Assembly: GCF_000471905.2 (NCBI RefSeq)
Contig: NW_006500356.1
Coordinates: forward strand, 3,271,603-3,335,602
Direction: 5' to 3'
DNA: 64,000 nt
From: Amborella trichopoda
Lineage: Eukaryota > Streptophyta > Magnoliopsida > Amborellales > Amborellaceae
Shown here: positions 25,142-39,300 of the stretch, piece by piece
Layout: every line of letters begins with the position of its first letter
How positions within the stretch are numbered: position 1 is the first letter of the stretch
Notes under the pieces: generated by a model
What the model was told of the DNA's origin: nothing
Database searches by the model: none
Seen by the model: the letters and a program-made list of their open reading frames with translations, nothing else
Position numbers and translations under genes: made by a program

Positions 25142-26796
25142 AGAGAACAGAGACTTGCAACAGAAGTCTGAATTAGACGAGTGCGCACGTCTAACCAATG
25201 GCCTAGGTATTTGGAGAGTTGATGAATTCTTGTATAATGTCTTGAGCACCCGTTCCGCTCCCTTGTGGGAGCGTGCTGTGTATATACTCCACTGGGTGAA
25301 AGACCTGCTCAGGAGAATATTTTTTATGTGGAATTTTGGAATGCTCATCACTAGATGCGTATTCCCAAACAGAAAAAATTGGGATTTCAATTTCCTATAT
25401 GCTTCGGTTTGATTGTCGGAAACTTGGACATTCTCTATTCAATATGAGGGTGTTATTTATTTATTCTATGCACTTATAGGGTGAGCATGACTTTTTTTTT
25501 TGGAATTGGTTGCTTGATTGAAGAGATTATATCCCAAAATTTTGAAATCCCAAGAATGATCTTCAATAGGGTTTTTACCTTGGGGAGAGTCTCCGAAATA
25601 CTAGAATCTTTCGACTAATGTGTTATATCAATGTTCCTGTTGAGAGATGAGATGAAAAGGAAAGATAGGGTGTTATTCCATTATGGAAGAGACTTGTTAT
25701 AGTGCGTCGGTCCATGATATATGTGCTGACTGTATAATTGGATGGTGCAGATCAGACACTGGAAGCCCAGGTTCCCCTCTTTAGTCTCTATTTAGCTTGC
25801 CCTCTCAATAACCTCACTCTCTGTTTCTCTCTAACCTCCTCCATCCAACCCCACTCTGTGAACATCCTCTCTATCAGTCTCTACCTCTCAAAATTAGCCT
25901 GCTTCTGTGTCTCGCTAACCTCTGCTCTATTAAACAACCCACCCCCAGCCCCCTCTATTTAAACATCCTCTCTATCGATCTCTGTTTCCATCTCTAAAAC
26001 TTAAAACCTCTTCAGAAGATCGATCTTCATGGGATAGATTTTTGACCTATGTTTCCTCTGATATATACTCTGGTGTCATGCAACCCTTGTTCCTAGATAC
26101 TCAACCTCTTTGTTCTTTTTAGGCCTAAGTTTTGCAATTTCTTCATCTATGATTTTGCTGGAAACATAAAGAAAAGCAACCCAGGAACAGAGAGATGTAA
26201 GAAAAGTTAGTCCAACTCATAATCTGAGTCTTCTGACTTAATCCTTGATTTTCATTCCAATTTCACAAGTGAAATTTGATGAAGGAAAAAAAGATTTTGG
26301 ACTCTTAAAATTAGTGAGGAATTCTATGGTTGGGGGGGAGGTGAAAGCAGTGTATTTTAAAATAGTGGAAGCAGTGCAAACCCTTTATTTTTCCCATTTC
26401 AAATGAATTATTGCCACTGCTTGGAGTTAAGTAATCCATCCATACACGTCCTTTATTTGTTGAGGAGGTGAAAATAGTTTCCGACTTGGGCAAAGAAAAT
26501 TGGTTTCCTCTTTTCCGGGATCAAAATGTATATTTAACCCTATATTTAATGGAATGTATACAATGTGACTCGCTCATCTCAACATAAAAAGAAACAGAAA
26601 CTTGAATTCACACCCTAGAAATGGCTGAAAAAAAGACACCATAATAGCAAAAGACAAACATCCATTTTTTTGAATGGACGAGATTCATTGTTCATGAATT
26701 AAATAATTTATGCTTTTTTTAATTATTCCTATGGCGAATCTAAAGTGCTTCCCAAAATTTTGAGACGAGGCAAATCTTTCGAAGTTTAAGTTGTTG

Positions 26797-27145
26797 CAAT
26801 GTTTAAAATAACGGATATGTGGGGCGGATCGTCCACCCCAATCCTAGTTCGGATAGGCTGGATTGGCGATTTTGATGGTTTTCGAATTGTTTGGATAAGT
26901 GATCTAAAAATAAAATCTTAAGATAAAATAAATAAAAAAATTAAAATAGAGGTTCATGGGTGGGAATTGGAGGACCACATAAAACATTAGATAAGCTTCA
27001 AACAAAAATAAAAAAGAAGAAGAGGAAAAGATGATTCAGGGGAACTGGCCCAGCAGCCATACCATTATGGAACTGATTTAGTCCCAATTGATTTTGTATC
27101 CGGATTGACAATCCGGATTAGAAATCATCGGGTTTTGAAACACTG
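26797..27145. mobile_element. Degraded hAT-type MITE
   Basis: Left end CAATGTTTAAAATAACGG, right end on the other strand CAGTGTTTCAAAACCCG. The flanking 8-mers AGTTGTTG and GTTTGCTG match at 5 of 8. The interior has GGATCG/CGGATT words. A similar but one-sided scrap (ACGGATC..GATCCAATCCGAATC) lies near 42378-42440. Confidence 0.5.
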
Positions 27146-27612
27146 GTTTGCTGTACAAATGGATCGGTTGAGGAGGAAAATGTGTTACTCTTTTAAATCC
27201 TAGCATATATGGGCACATATACTATACTCTCGCGAGAGCACAAAAGGTTAGGGGAGGAATTTTTCAATTTGAAAATTTGGGAACAACTTAAGAATTGATT
27301 ATTTTCAAAAAAATTGGCGGTCTAAATAATATATTATAAGATGCTCTATTTCCAAGACTTGAAATCTATTTTTTCTCATGTACATAAATGTTGAGCTTGT
27401 GATGATCTAATTGAAGTTTTTTCAACATCGAAACAATGAATATAAAAGGGGCAACTTAATTTGATTGTTCAAGCCCTTTTCCTTATATAAACTTTTTCCT
27501 TTAAACCTTGTACAAACCTCACCCTTTTTTTAAATCTGGATTTTACGAGGATATGCGTGTAAGTTTCTCAAAATACATTCTTTCCCTTATATTATTAGGA
27601 CCATTAATTATA

Positions 27613-28447
27613 GGGTGTGGTTTCTATAAAGTTGCAACCTTAAACAATCCAATTAAGCTTCCACATTCTATCATAACATGTACTTTTGGGATAAAAAATT
27701 CTCTATTTTTACATCTAATTATAAAGGGGAAAAGTTTATATAGAGCCTAGGCTCTGAACAATCAAATTAGAGCCTACCTCAAAAATTTCACTAGATGAGG
27801 TTGTTTTGATACCCAAATAATATCAAATTGATCATCTCGACATCAAGATGCATGGATATGAGAAAAAAAATGATTGTCAAGTTTTGGAAATAGTGCATCT
27901 TGTATCGCATTTTTTTACCATCAATTTTCAAGGTGGGCTCAAATTTGATTGTTTAGAGCCTCGACTCTATACAAACCACACCCATTATAAAATTTTAACT
28001 CCAAAAATAGTTAAAATCAAGTAGATCAATGCACATGAAAATCTTGAACATGGACAGTCTAGATAATGTTTTGCAAGATACATTACTTCTAAGACTATTT
28101 TTTTTTTCATATTCATGTTTTCAAACATCAAATTTGATCCTACCTCAAAAAGTTCACTGGAAGAGGTTGTTTTGGTGCCCAAGTATCTTCAAATTGATCA
28201 TTTCAACATTAAGATGTATGGACATGAGAAAAAAAAATAGATTTCAAGTTTTAGAAATAATGTATTTTGTAACGCATTTTTAAACGGTCAACACTATTTT
28301 TGAAGCTTTGAACTTTATAAATCAATATAAAACTATATTTTAAGGCTATCGCAAAGATTTCCAACGGTAAAACTACATCACTCGCACTATTTGAAGGTAG
28401 GCTCTAATTTAATTGTTTAGAGCCTAGGCTCTATACAAACCGCACCT
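27613..28447. repeat. R1 repeat family, at least two nested or adjacent copies
   Basis: One full-looking copy spans 27613-27983, from GGGTGTGGTTTCTATAAAG to ..CTATACAAACCACACCC. It is flanked on both sides by ATTATA (27607-27612 and 27984-27989). A second copy follows, ending ..GTTTAGAGCCTAGGCTCTATA and CAAACCGCACC at 28447. Inside the first is another terminus-like segment TATAGAGCCTAGGCTCTGAA near 27740, so copies are nested. There is no ORF. Confidence 0.65.
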
Positions 28448-28586
28448 TTATACAAATACTCCTTAGAAAGTCGAGCAGGGGCCTTTTAGTCATCTTGTAC
28501 CTTAACAATTTTCCCACCCAACGGATAAGCACCCTGAAGAAGGGCACGGTCTGGTCTCTGTTACAACGCTGAAAGAGAGAGTGATA

Positions 28587-31500
28587 ATGGCGATTTGTTC
28601 AGTATCTTCATTTTTTACCCTTTTCTGCAATACCAAACCCTCTTCCACCACAAACCCATCCACTCTTTCTTTTTGTAGCCTCAATTTCTCTAAGAACATA
28701 TGTGAAAACGGCATAATTCGAGGTAACCTTGGAATTTTCCTTCTATATTTGGTCTGATTTTTATGTGCTCTCTGCTTTCATTCTTAGCTTTTTACTATGT
28801 TTTTACTCTCTCTCTCTCAAAATATCCATTTAGTGTTTCTGTAGCCTAGATGAATCTTTTTTTTTTTTTGGCAATGTTAATGAATGTTGTGAAGTGTTTG
28901 TACTTCTTTTATGTCGTTCATGAATTCATTGGCACGAAAAAAATAAATGAATAGGGTTTTTGAACCTGAATGTATCACTATTTAAAGGGTGCGGTATGCA
29001 TAAGGTGTCAGCCCTAAATAATCCAAGTAAAGCACACCTCTAAACCTTGGTGTCAAAATTTTTAACGATGACATAAAAATGTGTTTCACATCTAATTATG
29101 AATTTTAAAATAAAAAATTTGTGCAAATCTACAAACGCACTAAAATCTTGGCATGCTACAAGATGTGTCGTTTTTAGGACTGGAAATTCCTTTTTTTTTT
29201 TCGTTCATATCCATACATTTGAGGATTTTTCTACAACATCTTCCAATGAATTTTTTTCAGGGGTGCCTTACTTCTACAATATAGGGTTGATACCTTATAT
29301 GAATTTTATTCCTCATTTTGGCAAAAATAAAATTATCATGATTTAAATGAGCACGAAACTTCTGTTATACTTTTTCCGAAGAGGTGTTCTATTTCTTCTC
29401 ATCTGTTTGGCTTTTCCCGAGTACATAGTACTGTATTCTCTCAACTTTAACAAAGAAAAACCTTCATGTAATTCCCAATTTGAATTTAGGGGATCACACA
29501 TATGGGGCAATTAAGATGGCTCCTCGAAAGTCTATTGTTTGTGAGGCCACAAGTGGAAAGAAACCTGATTCGGCTGAAAAAAGAGCTCGCCAGGCTGAGA
29601 AGAGGCGCATACGTAACAAGTCTCGAAAGTCTGAAATTAAGACTCGGATGAAGAAGGTATATTGATCTCTATTTTGCCATTTTATGATTTTGTAGGCTTA
29701 ATTAGACTGTTAAAGAATGGCAACATTTGAAATTTTTTGAATTTAAGATGTTTTAAATCCACAAATGAGAAATTTTTATTGGGTTCATGTGGTAAACTTA
29801 GAGTAGATTCACATTTGTGATCTGTTATTTTGTATCTCCTATGATGGGCTTCGTCGTACTCATTATATCCCATGGAATACTGTTTGGTAGAAACTTTTAA
29901 ATTGGAAGTTTTCTGGAATGTGGATTGATGTTCAATCTTTGATGCTTTTAATCCTTACTTGAAATCATGGAGCTCGTTATTTGGGCTCTGGATGTGTTTA
30001 GGTGAAGCTATATATCATGGCTTTATTTGGACTAGCACTTGAAAGTTTATTTTGGTTATCAGTTCTATGGTGATCATATGTATGGGTGCTGAATTACATA
30101 TTTTTAATTCAGGTTATATTTCCTCGTTCTTGTTTAAATCTTTTAGGCAGTTGCATAGGCTCCCATCCCAAGAATTTATTTCTTTTGTGCTATAGGCAAT
30201 AATGGAGGATGGTATTCGAAGGGAAACACTGATTACCCTTAAATTTGCTGGTTAAAATATTGGACTATTTTCTCTTATGGGATGTGCCATTTTGTTGGAG
30301 GCTAGTGACTGAGGCCTGCCTTATTTTGTTTTTTGGGTATTAATTTCTCTTCTAAAAGGAAAGACATTCAGCGATTCCAAGGTAGGTTGATAATATGGTG
30401 GCATATAATCCTATGGTTTCAAACCATTCTTATTCACACTCTACATTTGCTGGTCTATCAGCAATATCTTTTACGTTTTTAGAATCATGGGTCCATCCTT
30501 AGTACATGAGTTTGAAAAGAAGTTTCCATTTTCCAAAAACAGTGATCTTGACAAGTAAGCTTATTTTCTTGCAAAAAAATTCCCTAATTAGCCTACATTA
30601 TAAATAGTAAAAGTTCTAACATACATGTCCTGTTGCTAACCATATTTGCATTGGACCAATGTTTGGATTGGGATCCAATAATATAGAAATTATGCCTTCT
30701 CTATTTCCATCCCAAACTTGACTTCCAATCATGATGTATATACGAAATGCTACTTAATTTCAATTTCCATTTGGCTGGTAAAGCATGCCATAGTCATATT
30801 CTTAATGGCAAGGCCTCCATTCTCCTTGTGCTAACATCCCTTCTTTTATTGCTAGGTGAAATCTATTTCCTTGTGATCTGCCCTGTGCAGTAACTCCATC
30901 AAATGATTACTAACCACTTCAGTAATCTTAAAGAGTGACGTTCAGGAATAGGGAGGTTTGGTGATGCGGCTTCACTGATGGTAATGGGACACCTGAAGGA
31001 CATAACTACTTTTCTATCCTCCTAGTTTACTGATTACAGACTTAGACTCTAAAATCAGATCCCACACCTTAATCCTTGAGTCTCCACATGGAAGGGAGAC
31101 CCTAAGTTGTGGATTTGTTGTTGGGGTGGTGGGGCTCAATCACTTTGTCAAGTATGGTTGACATCCCCAGTGTTCCTATTCCCCATCCTAACACCCATAT
31201 CTTTCTCTTTTGGGAGCTGTATCAACCTTGAATGATTCCAATTTAAATCATAAGGCTATGTAGGTAAACTTCCAAAAAACAATACTAAACAAAAAAAAAA
31301 AAGAAGTAAAATTAGGCCATGTTCAATCAATGCCAAAAATAAGTAAAGTTAGGTCATGTTCAATCAATGCCTGTCGAAGCAATCATTTAATCTACAAATT
31401 TGGAGGTAGGAGAGATTTGACATCCCTAGGGTGAATCCCTCATCGCATGCCAAGTCTGACCTTTTTGCTTAAGGTCTTTGTTATAACGGTGAATAAAAAT

Positions 31501-32910
31501 GGTGATTACAGATCCCATTCTCCTGAGCCTATTGTAAACAATTCTTTAGGGTGGGTCATTTATCATGATCAAGAACGATGCTATGGGTGTGCATGTCTCT
31601 TTGCACTCAATGAGTGCACCAAATTGACAGGTTTTGGCATGGAATCCTTTATAACATCTTGATTAACAAGGTCTTCTTTTGAATGAAGTGGGTTCTGTAG
31701 CTTAGGCTAGTGTGATGGCAGGCTAGAAAACGATAATGGCTTGTCTTTATGGGGGGCTTCAGTTATGACGAGTTGGAAAATAAGAAAGAAAAAATTATTC
31801 GGTATACGAAATTGGAGGGTTAATTTTTGAACGGATAAGTGGTATGGAAAATAATAAAAATAAATTATTTGGCACGTCGACCTTCTATTTCCTTAACTTC
31901 TTTAGGGTGTTGGGTAATGAGTTGTTTCCAAACGATTGATCTTGTTGGTTTGGATTTGAGATGATGATAAAGTGCCCTCAGAACTTACATTCATGATATA
32001 TGAATAGTATGCATAGAGGTCAAACTGTTCTCTCATGTCTTTGATTTTGTCATTGTCCCTTTGCAGAATTGGAAATTTAGAATTTGTCCATCAGATTTTG
32101 GAGTCCATGAGTTATCCTAGGGCCGGAATTTACTCATGTTATTCTTTAAAGGTGTAAGATTTTACTCACTTCGTTTCTGAAAGGGGAAGTTGTTAATATG
32201 TATTCAACCTTGTAGTTGTCATTTCTGCCACTGCCCTATATTTCCTTGTAACCTAGGAAAATCACATCATATTTATATGCTTTTACGCAAACTTTGTGTG
32301 AACAAAGGTTTTTTGATCCTTACAATAGTAATTGTAGTGTTTCTAAAGAACAAACCAGTTTCTGAATTTGACTCTTTCTTTTTGAGGCAATTGCTGTAAT
32401 TTCTAATGAGAACTTGTATAGGGCACCCTAGGCTCCTTGTATATGCACCCGTCTGTGGGTAGCCTATTTTTTGGGTGGAACCCATGTGTGGGTATCCAGA
32501 CCCTCATTTTCTTTGTGCTTCTTTTAGTTAATTAGAGTTAACATATTAAAAAAAAAGAGAATTTTTTATAAGCATGATGCAAGTGGAAAGAACTACGGTT
32601 AATGGAACCCTTTCATTTTCTTGAGCAAGAATCGTAATTCATTTTTTTTATTTCAATTCAATTCTTAATTATTTTATAATAGGTTTTTGATGCTCTCGAT
32701 GAGTTAAAAAAGAAGACTGAAGCTCAGGCAGACGAGATCCTCCCCGTTGAGAAATTGATTGCTGAGGCCTATTCCGCCATTGATAAGGCAGTTCAAAAAG
32801 GCACCCTGCACAGGAACACTGGTGCCCACCGCAAGTCCAGGCTCGCGAGGAGAAAGAAAGCTGTGGAAATCCATCATGCTTGGTACACGCCCCAGCCTGT
32901 TGATGCTTAA
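28587..32910 (+). CDS. RPS20: Plastid 30S ribosomal protein bS20c (nuclear-encoded)
   Basis: Three exons join in frame: 28587-28722, 29490-29656, 32683-32910 (stop TAA). Introns are GT..AG and the protein has 176 residues. The first ~45 residues are Ser/Thr-rich with few acidic residues (MAICSVSSFFTLFCNTKPSS), typical of a chloroplast transit peptide. Then come the bS20 helices: SAEKRARQAEKRRIRNKSRK, KTRMKKVFDALDEL, AEAYSAIDKAVQKGTLHRNT and AHRKSRLARRKKAVE. bS20 binds 16S rRNA early in 30S assembly; here it acts in the plastid stroma. The length is a little shorter than the Arabidopsis homologue as I remember it. The start is the only ATG that gives a transit peptide. Intron 2 is 3 kb with no element that I could name. 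The gene is convergent with the PSMD5-like gene 2.65 kb away. Confidence 0.92.
28987..29270. repeat. R1 repeat family copy in bS20c intron 1
   Basis: Starts GGGTGCGGTATGCATAAGG, then CCCTAAATAATCCAAGTAAA. The interior GTGCAAATCTACAAACGCA and GACTGGAAATTCC..CATATCCATACATTTG follows the other copies. The right end is unclear. It lies in intron 1 of bS20c. Confidence 0.5.
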
Positions 32911-35562
32911 AAAACTGTAGTGTATGTACATTTAGAATTCACTAAAACTAAGATTGATGTCAGTCGCTTTTTTATCTCCGGTTCTTGTCTGTAGCACTTT
33001 TTAATTGATTGAGAGCTTTTTTAAGTGTTTTGTTTTTGCGGTGTTTTGGAGTGGAGAGGAGATTTTGCTTACTCATTTGAGAAATAGGGGACACTGGGGT
33101 TTGCATTTTGAGCCAAGAATCGGTGAAGTATTCCTTCTTAAAATAGGAAAACTGGTTGGGTGATTGGCTCAATTTATGAAATCGGTGTTTCGACCCGAAC
33201 TTTGAAGCAAAAGGTTCCATTTTCTAAATTCTTTAAAAAACTTTTCACTTGAATTCTAGTCATTCTTGTGTTCGGGTCGGGGCTCCATATGCGCGGTGAG
33301 TCAGCCAATAATTTGGGATGTGCATCTCGTCCTGAATCCCTCTTGGCAGGCAAATTCATGAGTAGCCCAACTCACTCACCAAGGTCCAATGGTTGCTTTC
33401 TTTTCTTTTTTTTTCCTTTTGTAGACCAATCTTAAGCCTACAAATAAATATATTCAATAATTTGGGACATGTTTCAAGTCCCATGTCCCTAGCATTCCAC
33501 TCACTCTGGTGTCCCCTTTCGCGCACTAAAATTCTTCCTAGGGGTTATAGTAAACTTTTTATCCTAACAATATAAACTTAAAATATTTTCCTATCAATGT
33601 AAACCTTATTTTATTTTTCATCCCATTCCGTACCATTTACAGATCCGTAGTTGCGCACACATACGCAGATAATACGGATTCAGAGAATTATGTGGGTTCT
33701 CTTTAAACGAGAGAGTGAATACAAATATGATTTAGGGAAAGCTTTATGTACTTTTCCTATGGTATATAAGTTATATGATTAACCTTTCATCCAGTCAAAT
33801 TTAGATCAAATGAACAATTAATTTTTTTTATCTGGATTTGACATCTTAGAATATTTTATTTTAATTTTTTTACAAATTATATGAAAATGATATTTGGTAC
33901 ATGCCATCATCTCAATGCATTTAAAAAAAATATAAAAATAATCCTAATAAAGTAAAATAATTAAAATACCATTAAAAGTTTCAGGGTATTTTGATTCTTT
34001 TATTTTATTAAAAACATTTTTTATATTTTTTGCATGTGCGAGTTTAAAAGAGGAGACGACACCACACCAAAATGTTCTGTAGAAAAAAATTAAAACTAAA
34101 ATAATGTAGAGGCATGACATGGTGATTGCAGGATTTTATACTATATAAATATAAAAACCTTTCCCATATGATTGACCACCTTAAAAACCCTGATGAAGAG
34201 TGGACAGAGAAAAATATACTTGTTACTTAACAAGTCCGAAGTTACTTCGTGAAATCAATTTTATTTGTTAGGTTAATCCTAGGAAACTGGAAACCTGGGT
34301 ATTTCCAAGCAATACGTCATCAATTAGTTTATCTCTAGGAAGGAGATTTTTTGGCCATAGCCCATCATAATAGGACAAAAAAAGATTGATGATTTAGATC
34401 ATAAATTCTTTATTTACAATTAGCATCACAAATTGTTATTATTAATAAACTTTTTTACATCAAATTGAAAAGGAAAATGTTCAAAACAAGTAGAGCATCT
34501 TATCAAAATTCACAAATAATTGCAATTTTAGCAAAAAAACCTTGGAAACAATTATCTCGGGCAAACTGTTATAGTTGTAAAAAGAAATTAAGATTCCAAG
34601 ACCTAAAAATAATATATATCATAAAACACGGGTGTGGTTTGCATAAGGCTGCAACCTTAAATAATCCAACTAAAACGCACCTTTAAAATTTATTATAAAT
34701 ATAATTTTAATATAAAAAATTACTTGAAAATCTTTTTTAATTATAAAATTTTAAACTCTAAAATTAATACAAATCAAATAGATCTATAGACACATAAAAA
34801 TCTTCAAAATGGATCATCCAGACGATGTATTACAAGACACTATTTCGCAGACTCAAAAAAAAAATTTCTTTTCATATTTATACATCTCGATGTTGAGATG
34901 ATCAATTATAGGTTTTCCAACATCACAACGGATTTTTGAGGTGCACCTTAATTGGATGGTTTAAGTTTGCAATCTTATATAATTTTTCGTTCATAAAACA
35001 TTGCCTAGACCATCCATTTCACCCTAAAAAAAGGGTTCACATATATGCAAGATCAGTACCATTTTGAGCTTCAAATTTCATATTCGGCATTTGAAAATTG
35101 ATTTTAGAATCATGAAGATTTCCAATGCCTAAAGTGCTTTCTAAATGAAGATTCGAGGTGAAGCTTTACTTTTTCCTAAAGCCTGGGCGTATAGAAACTG
35201 TATCCAAACCATAAAGTAGTCTGCTATTTTCTCTCTCTAATAGATCTTTTCAAATCAAAGCGATTAATCAAAAGTATTCCATTATGCTCTCTAGATCCAA
35301 CTGGTAGCTTTATCCTTAACTAATTGATAATTTGATATAAATCTAATCAATAACCTATACACATCTTCTCTCTTTGCAGGTAGTGCCTATAACTTATTAT
35401 AAATTTCGTAAACAAAAAAGCAAGCCACAAGAAGAGACTAAACAGTCTGCATTATTGATTACAACCTGAAAGTCTATCCATTGACAAACGTACAATACTA
35501 AAAGAAGCTTACTTCTCTATAAATGATACACAGTTGAAATCATTGGATTGAGTTATTTGTGA
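32911..35562. other. Region between convergent bS20c and PSMD5-like genes
   Basis: Contains the 3' UTRs of both genes and an R1-family copy (34630-34990). No ORF with family resemblance was found. Confidence 0.6.
34630..34990. repeat. R1 repeat family copy
   Basis: GGGTGTGGTTTGCATAAGGC, then TGCAACCTTAAATAATCCAAC, with interior AATACAAATCAAATAGATC and ATCTCGATGTTGAGATGATC. It is oriented like the copy at 10129. Confidence 0.55.
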
Positions 35563-36285
35563 TCAAAATCTCTCAGCTGTCATAACAACTGGTTGAGCTT
35601 CAACACGTTGTTGGGTAAGATATGGGCCTCTTCGTATCGCTTCTTGCACCTGTGGAAATAATAGTATGCATTATATTTTTAAAATGTTTACAATGAGACC
35701 ATTTACTTTTGATACAAACTCACAATCATCTGAACATTAGATTTCAAAGATTTCAAATAGGATGGTTGAAGATGTTATTATTTAGGTACAAAGTCCAAAA
35801 TGGAATTTCTCGAATGTTGTGTCATACTTCTATCTATTCTATCTATTGGGTTTCACATTCAATGGCTAAAAATGAGAGAGACTCCTTATAACAAAAAATA
35901 AATGTTCTCATAGTATAGAATCCCTTATATCACATGCGACGTTACACAGCTAAATCATAATCTTCAAAAACATGCCAACCAACAAATGCAAAAATTGGAG
36001 AACTATGGATCGTTGCCCCAACCACCGACAGACCAAATAGGACACAGCTCGACTCAGATCAACACAAATGCATTTTACAAATTTTGAAAGATTTTAAGCC
36101 ACAAAGAAGTTTGATACGATTCAACTAAGGAAAAACTTGAATTCTTTTCCTTGGCATTTTGAAGATCGGCATCATAGCATTCTATAGAAAGTTGGGGCAT
36201 TTGAGGTACTAAGAGAGAGACCACAAAATTTGCACTCGAAAATGGCTTTCCAAGAAAGTTTAGGCTATCAGGTATGCATACAAAA

Positions 36286-36331
<46 letters not shown>

Positions 36332-39300
36332 ATATATCATCATCATCATCCAAGAAAATTCGCACTTCAGAATGACCTTCCAAGAAAGTTTAGGGTGGTG
36401 CAAATGAAAGCATATTCAGATAAAATTTGAAAGCATATCCAGATACAAATTTCATCCTCCTCCGAGCATTTTGTTTATTTACTCCCTCGGGTAAAACCTA
36501 ATCAATGAGTATCTTTAGGGCCCTAAATTTTGCCAATATAACTTCTTGAACTCATAGATTAACCTCAATAACGTGAAAAAAATAATATCTCAACATTGAA
36601 TAGAGACCCACGTTAAACTCAAAATCAATTTTTTTTCTTTTAAAAATAATCATCTTGTGATTCTTATATTATAATCATCATCCAAGTCTTATCCAAATTA
36701 TTTGGAATCAGCTACATGAATCCTATTCCTCCATTCTTCTCTATCATCTATCCATGTTCTTTTGGGCCTTCTCCTTACCCTTTTAGAGCCCTCTGCTTGA
36801 ACAAAATTTCACCTCCTGACCAAATCCCATCTAGTGATTCTTATGGGGTTCTCAAGATTTCCGATTAAAAAAAAGGCAATTTATCAAAATGCCTACGACA
36901 GATCAACAATTTAATATTTTACCCATTTTGCTTAATTTAATTTCAAAATACCCATCAAAATACGAATGATTATGATCTCGAATAATTACATGTGTAAAAT
37001 GTTAATAATACACCTCACAAGTATTTTGTTAAATTTTCCTTAAAAAAAAAACTCCTGAATAGGTCTTCTGCCCAAGGTGTTACGTAGTTTTCTACCACAG
37101 AAACCTTGAGAGATAGAGAGATTAGTCATATAACTAAGGGGAGGGAGATGAATGTAAATGAGGCAAGAAGCACATATTCAGCCTCCGTAAATTTACATTA
37201 GTCACTTCGTGATGATATACAAAGCAAGGAGCAGTGTTCAACTCGGACTCGGGCGAGTTACTCAGGCTCCCATAGGGCAAGGGTGAGTAGGGTGCACATT
37301 ATATAAATATTAAGTGTGGCCATTCTATTACAAACAGCACCTAAATGGGTTTTTGGTAACTAATCTCAAATCTCACATCAAAGAGCTCGGGAGGTCTAAC
37401 CTTCGTGCAACTCCAATGTTTTTGTTTATGTTTGGTAATGTATATAACTATAATTTCTTTATTTCTCTTTTATTTTTTAAAAATTGCACACGACTCGAGT
37501 GAGTTGCTTGGACTCGGCCAAAGTCCGAGTACCTTCGTCAAGTTGTCTTGCAAGGAGTATTTATAGATGTTCACGTGAAAGTGTATGGCAATTTGAATGC
37601 TAAAGGAGCAATCATACAACGTTAACTGTTAGTTTTAAACTCTTTCTTTAAGTCAGTTCATTTTGAATTATTAAGAGACACTACTTGAACTTTGAAATAA
37701 TTGGGTTCTTCATGATTATACTGTAGCATATAGGTAGCTACATATGTTTCGTAATTCCTCCATGGGGGTTAATCAGGTCGGTGCCACCCCTACAAATGCA
37801 CCATCTCCATGGGTCCAACATGGGCATGGTGTATTTGTGGCCCGTGTTAAGGAAGGACAGCACTCCGACTGAACAGTGCTCTTTCTTTGTCTATGTATTG
37901 ACCTTTCAAGAAACGATTAGCTTAAAAATCAGTATGGCTTGCTTTGCTAGTTCAGCCTGGGGTTTTGACCTATAAACTAGAGGTCAACAAGAGCCATACC
38001 TTCGTTATCAGAGCTGTATTGCTTTGAATCTTCTGATTATCTGAATTTGCCAAAGCAAAGCCAATTGCTACACAGCATGAATGTCGAGCTTCCATACCTG
38101 CAATTAGTTCAATCCATAGGAGAAATGAATTGAAAGAAAGGAATCTACACAAGACTAACTAGTCAATCACCATTTTTTGCAGATAAGTATAAGATACTTC
38201 CATTTCCAAAGAGATGACCAAGATAACTGCGGCTAAGATACCTGTGACGGGCTTCCACAGAGCAGCATAAGTTCTGTGTGTTTAAGTATTGATTTCAGCA
38301 GTTTAATTACTTAACATGGAGTAATATATCCAACAGCCTCCCACCAAAAGCTTATTTTAGAACCTAGGTTCCTAAGGACATTCTTTGCGAGCATTCCGTT
38401 AAGGCAATTTCCTTAATTACTCAGGGACACAATGGATAATGACAGTGAGTTCACCAAACTCCTCCTGCAGTACTAGACTGGGCCTGCTGTTCCATGAGCA
38501 GTTCCATTCATCGGGGTGAAACATAGGTGTCAGCAATATTAGGCTACATGATCATAGCCCACAACTTTGAATGATTTCTCAACTTCACAAGCTATTTAAA
38601 TAATTATGGAGGTCATTTCATGGGATATGAAGAGTTTTAACCAGTATTGTAAATCATAACTTGGACGTTACATAAATATCATAGCAATAAATCATGATAT
38701 TATCTTTACTGCTACATTATATATTAGAAGCACTAACAAGAAAACAATTTTTTTAAGAAAAAATTGATCCTAAAAGTTCACCACTTTTGGTGGTTTCAGC
38801 ATGCGCATCAGTGACGAGATTGACTGTCTCTTCCCTTGAGCAGACCTCCAACAAGCACCATTTTCTAGCCACCAGTCCACCAATCAGTCTATATGCCTGC
38901 AACACACAATTAAGACAGCACAAATAGAAGGAAAAAACCATGAGAAAGAGAACAGCCATGGTATGGGAGGTTCAATATCAAGAAAATGAGGAGTTAATTT
39001 TGGGGTAAAAGAAACTATGAAGTCACAAATGCATAATAATTCAATTTTAGGAAAAATATTTGGTAGTGAGAAAGGACATGGGGACTTATGGCCCCACTGA
39101 AGGAATGACCCTTGATAAGTAGAATGACAGCTCTGGATTTGTCTAGCCGACCAAATAGTGGGGAAAAGGCTCTGATTCTGATGATGATGATGATCCTCCC
39201 TCCCCCATTCTGGGGGCCTTAAGGACATTTCCTTAGGGGCATTTGTTTAACCCTAAAGTTGTTACACACATCCACTTGGCCTGATGAAGAATCCCCTGAA

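Larger units (their letters stand above)
25142..28586. other. Intergenic region between NSL1-like and bS20c genes
   Basis: No gene recognised. It contains a degraded hAT-type MITE (26797-27145), nested R1-family copies (27613-28447, with a further partial interior at about 27330-27470 in the other orientation) and, in its last ~140 bases, the upstream region of the bS20c gene. 25142-26790 shows nothing I can name apart from C/T-rich stretches around 25770-25990. Confidence 0.6.

Noticed and set aside
25155-25412. 85-codon ORF downstream of the NSL1-like gene
   Set aside because: No recognisable family; overlaps an equally long antisense ORF; probably 3' UTR or intergenic.
36670-36870. GGAATCAGCTACATGAATCC region, resembling plant SINE or LINE 3' sequence
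   Set aside because: The motif is common in plant retroelement remnants but I could not define ends, tail or duplication, so no element is called.
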